A stretch of 64,000 nucleotides of DNA, taken from Aliiroseovarius sediminis (GTDB taxonomy: Bacteria > Pseudomonadota > Alphaproteobacteria > Rhodobacterales > Rhodobacteraceae). Positions within the stretch are counted from its first letter, which is position 1. Each line of letters begins with the position of its first letter. Below the pieces are notes generated by a model that did not search any database, was not told the DNA's origin, and worked only from the letters and a program-made list of their open reading frames with translations. Shown in pieces: positions 61,951 to 64,000 of the stretch. The stretch covers positions 248,001 through 312,000 of the forward strand of contig NZ_JALBYP010000021.1 in NCBI RefSeq assembly GCF_022678485.1, read 5' to 3'. The translations under genes and the position numbers were made by a program.

Positions 61951-64000
61951 TCATCCAAACGGCACGACCTTCAGCGTATAGGTGCGCGAGCCCTTCTTAT
62001 ACACAAGCTCAGAAGCCGAGATCGACAGGACCGAACCCCCGTCCAGCCGGCTACCGGGGGCCACCTTAACATAGCGTCCGGATTTCAACCGCACCAGTGC
62101 GCGCCGGGATGACGACGATCCGTAAATGCCGATCAGGCTGATCTTGCGCAGGTTGATCGCATTTTTGATCGTAGCTTGCTTGGCAACAGACGCGCGGGTG
62201 GGGATGTTCGGCACCACGTTTTGTTGGGTGGACGCGGCTGCCACCGCCACCGATCCGTCTGACGCATCAGTGCGGGCAGCGTTTGTGCGCGCCACAATCT
62301 TGTTGAATCCACGTGGACGGGAACGCGGCTCGATCGACTGGGCGATGGCCTGATCGGTCGGGGCGACGATGGCGGCGGTTGATGGGTTGCCGGCGGCTGC
62401 GTTTTCGTCAGCGTCGGCACCAAGTGCTGCGACGATGGCGGCGGCCCGCGCCTGGGCTTGCGGTGTGGAGGGGCGCAGGCGAGGGCGAAGTACCGCCAGT
62501 TCGGCGCGGGTGCGTCCGCCAAGTTCAAGCCGCTCGTTGCCCTCAATCAGTCCTTCGGGACGGGCACGGGGCGTGATGCGGGGCACGGTCGGTGCGATGT
62601 CGGCAGGGTCTTCAACCAGCGATACATCGCTGTCGGCACGCGGCGCGGGGGCGGGAACGCGCGCAGGGCGCCCTTCGTAAATCATGATGCCTGCCGGTGA
62701 TAGTGCGCCATCCGGCGTTGGCACTACCATCCCGTCGCTGTCCAGCGTGAAGGTGGTGCCAAGGGGTGGGGGCGGCGCGGTGTTGATCGCGATTGCGTCC
62801 CCCGCCGCCCGGTTGGGATCGGGCAGGGCGACCGCGTCTTGCGCGCCCGATTGTGGATCGATCGAGGCTATGTAGAGATCGTTCAGGTTGGCTACCTCGG
62901 TGCCCCCGAGCGGTTCGGGCGCGCGCTGCCAGATGCCGGTCGCGGCATAGCGCGCCTGTGCGGCTTCGGGTGTCATAGGGTCGGCAACGCCCGCCAGCCC
63001 GCCTGAGCGGTCGTCGGCACGGTCCAGCGCAGCGCTTGCATCCTTCAGCCCGCTGTCGGTGATGTCGTCCGGGTCGGGTCCGCCGGAAATCGCGGCCTCG
63101 AACGGATCTTCGCGTTCGGGAAACAAGCGCGCAGTGCCGTCATTTAGGAAGAACATCGACCATATTGCAACGACGACCATCAACAGCAACAGGCCAAGCA
63201 CCAGGAACAGGCCCAGATATTTGGGCTTGCCACCGACAGCGTTGGTCTGTCGCGCGCCGAAAACGGTCAGCGTCTCAGCTTCGCGCGCGCGCGGCGAAGC
63301 AGGTTTTGCAGATTTTGGCGTGGGATTGGGGGCGCTCGCCGGACGCCCACCCGCAGACAGCGGCGGCGGGGGGGCAATTGCGGTCGCGGCGGTGTCGCGA
63401 GCCGCCTGATCCTCGCGCTTGAGCAGCTTTGGCAAGGATAGTTTAGACGTGGATTTTTCGGTCTGACCAAATGGCCCCGAGGGCAGTTTATCGTGCCCGT
63501 GCTCAGCCATCTTGGCGGGTTTGCGCGTGACCTGCTGTGTTGTTTGGACCTCAGGTGCCGCGTCATCCGACCCATTCGGGGGCGTCCCGGACGGCCTATC
63601 CTGACGATCGTCTTTCGCCGGCAGTGCGGTGGGTTTCTTGGGCTTTGCTGACGTGTTCGTGCGCGGTTCGGAATCATCACCCAAAACGGTTGGTGATGTG
63701 ACAGGCACGTGAACCGGCGCGCGCGCCGGTGTATCGGATTGTGCGGATTTTTCGACGTCAAAATCAGTGCGGGCATCGGCCGAAGGATCGGCTTTCTCCG
63801 TCTGATGCTCCACGCCAAAATGCAGGCGCGGCGAGACATCCATGTCTGCCGGATCAGGTTTGATGTCCGTGCTGTCTGCGCGGTCCTGCGCCGGATCGGC
63901 CGTGCGACGCGATGCAAAAGTCGGGGCCTTGTCTGTTGGCAGAGTGGTCGATGGCAACGGCGGGGGTGAGGGTACGATACCCGATAAAACCGTGTCGTGT
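61951..64000 (-). CDS. Large bitopic membrane protein with PilP/GspC-like C-terminal domain (N-terminus cut)
   Basis: The frame is open to the window end with no reliable start, so about 682 residues of a longer protein are visible; a TTG at 63957 is only an apparent start. The first 255 or so residues are low-complexity, rich in Pro/Ala/Asp/Lys and probably cytoplasmic. One transmembrane helix follows (63150-63225, LGLFLVLGLLLLMVVVAIW), then about 400 periplasmic residues with Pro-rich linkers. The C-terminal 60 residues (SRRALVRLKSGRYVKVAPG, then DGGSVLSISASELVYKKG) resemble the small beta domain of PilP/GspC secretion proteins. Function is not established. It converges with hpd. Confidence 0.65.
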   Translation of the reverse strand, partial: HDTVLSGIVPSPPPLPSTTLPTDKAPTFASRRTADPAQDRADSTDIKPDPADMDVSPRLHFGVEHQTEKADPSADARTDFDVEKSAQSDTPARAPVHVPVTSPTVLGDDSEPRTNTSAKPKKPTALPAKDDRQDRPSGTPPNGSDDAAPEVQTTQQVTRKPAKMAEHGHDKLPSGPFGQTEKSTSKLSLPKLLKREDQAARDTAATAIAPPPPLSAGGRPASAPNPTPKSAKPASPRAREAETLTVFGARQTNAVGGKPKYLGLFLVLGLLLLMVVVAIWSMFFLNDGTARLFPEREDPFEAAISGGPDPDDITDSGLKDASAALDRADDRSGGLAGVADPMTPEAAQARYAATGIWQRAPEPLGGTEVANLNDLYIASIDPQSGAQDAVALPDPNRAAGDAIAINTAPPPPLGTTFTLDSDGMVVPTPDGALSPAGIMIYEGRPARVPAPAPRADSDVSLVEDPADIAPTVPRITPRARPEGLIEGNERLELGGRTRAELAVLRPRLRPSTPQAQARAAAIVAALGADADENAAAGNPSTAAIVAPTDQAIAQSIEPRSRPRGFNKIVARTNAARTDASDGSVAVAAASTQQNVVPNIPTRASVAKQATIKNAINLRKISLIGIYGSSSSRRALVRLKSGRYVKVAPGSRLDGGSVLSISASELVYKKGSRTYTLKVVPFG

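Overview
The window looks like a chromosome segment of an alphaproteobacterium of the order Rhodobacterales (Roseobacter/Rhodobacter group). It is GC-rich and densely coded. It carries lineage markers: DUF4167 and DUF2852 proteins, a Bpt-type N-end-rule aminoacyl transferase, a CarD transcription factor next to a seven-iron ferredoxin, a mitochondrial SUV3-like RNA helicase, a long class II B12-dependent ribonucleotide reductase, and a GTTC-N7-GTTC LexA box before uvrA. No integrase, transposase, insertion sequence or CRISPR array was seen. Apart from two genes cut by the window edges, no gene looks broken.

Layout. 1-2.2 kb: a minus-strand group of cell-envelope coiled-coil protein (cut), DUF455 ferritin-like protein and bcp. 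2.3-10.9 kb: plus-strand AsmA-like protein, queA, an MFS carrier, DUF924, lpdA and a DUF2007-like protein. 10.9-16.3 kb: rhodanese, SOS-controlled uvrA, an orphan ferric-iron binding protein and mazG. 16.4-22.1 kb: M20 amidohydrolase, agmatinase-family gene, DUF1499, prfA-prmC and DUF4167. 22.2-25.6 kb: fabI-gpt facing pdxH, a double cold-shock protein, DUF192 and tRNA-Pro(TGG). 26.2-30.9 kb: nrdJ behind paired NrdR boxes, then a degenerate cold-shock-like small protein. 31.0-35.7 kb: ilvBN behind a peptide-encoding attenuator, then bpt, an RDD protein and DUF2852. 35.9-42.6 kb: cytochrome b561, YbaK, glnE, a 90-residue unknown, a PAP2 protein and a second MFS carrier. 42.7-47.7 kb: cobA, cobK, an AlkA-like glycosylase, an esterase, HNH and a second agmatinase-family gene. 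47.7-51.6 kb: zwf-pgl-pgi. 51.6-58.3 kb: a lysophospholipase-like hydrolase, SCP2, TPR, the SUV3-like helicase, an S4 protein, fdxA and carD. 58.3-64 kb: cobS facing cobT, an Lrp-type regulator facing hpd, and a large membrane protein with a PilP/GspC-like C-terminus (cut).

Functional links. Four cobalamin biosynthesis genes (cobA, cobK, cobS, cobT) share the window with a B12-dependent ribonucleotide reductase. zwf-pgl-pgi feeds glucose-6-phosphate into the pentose-phosphate/Entner-Doudoroff routes and sits behind a LacI-type palindrome. prfA-prmC pairs a release factor with its methylase.

The most interesting signals are regulatory and non-coding. First is an ilvBN leader with an Ile-Leu-Val-Leu-Val peptide, an exact 10-bp antiterminator pairing and a strong terminator. 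Second is a carD leader with a consensus -10, a ten-codon ORF and a terminator. Others are paired NrdR boxes before nrdJ, the LexA box of uvrA, and several perfect palindromes of unknown ownership (19223, 35724, 36484, 47749). I found no clearly new multi-gene system.
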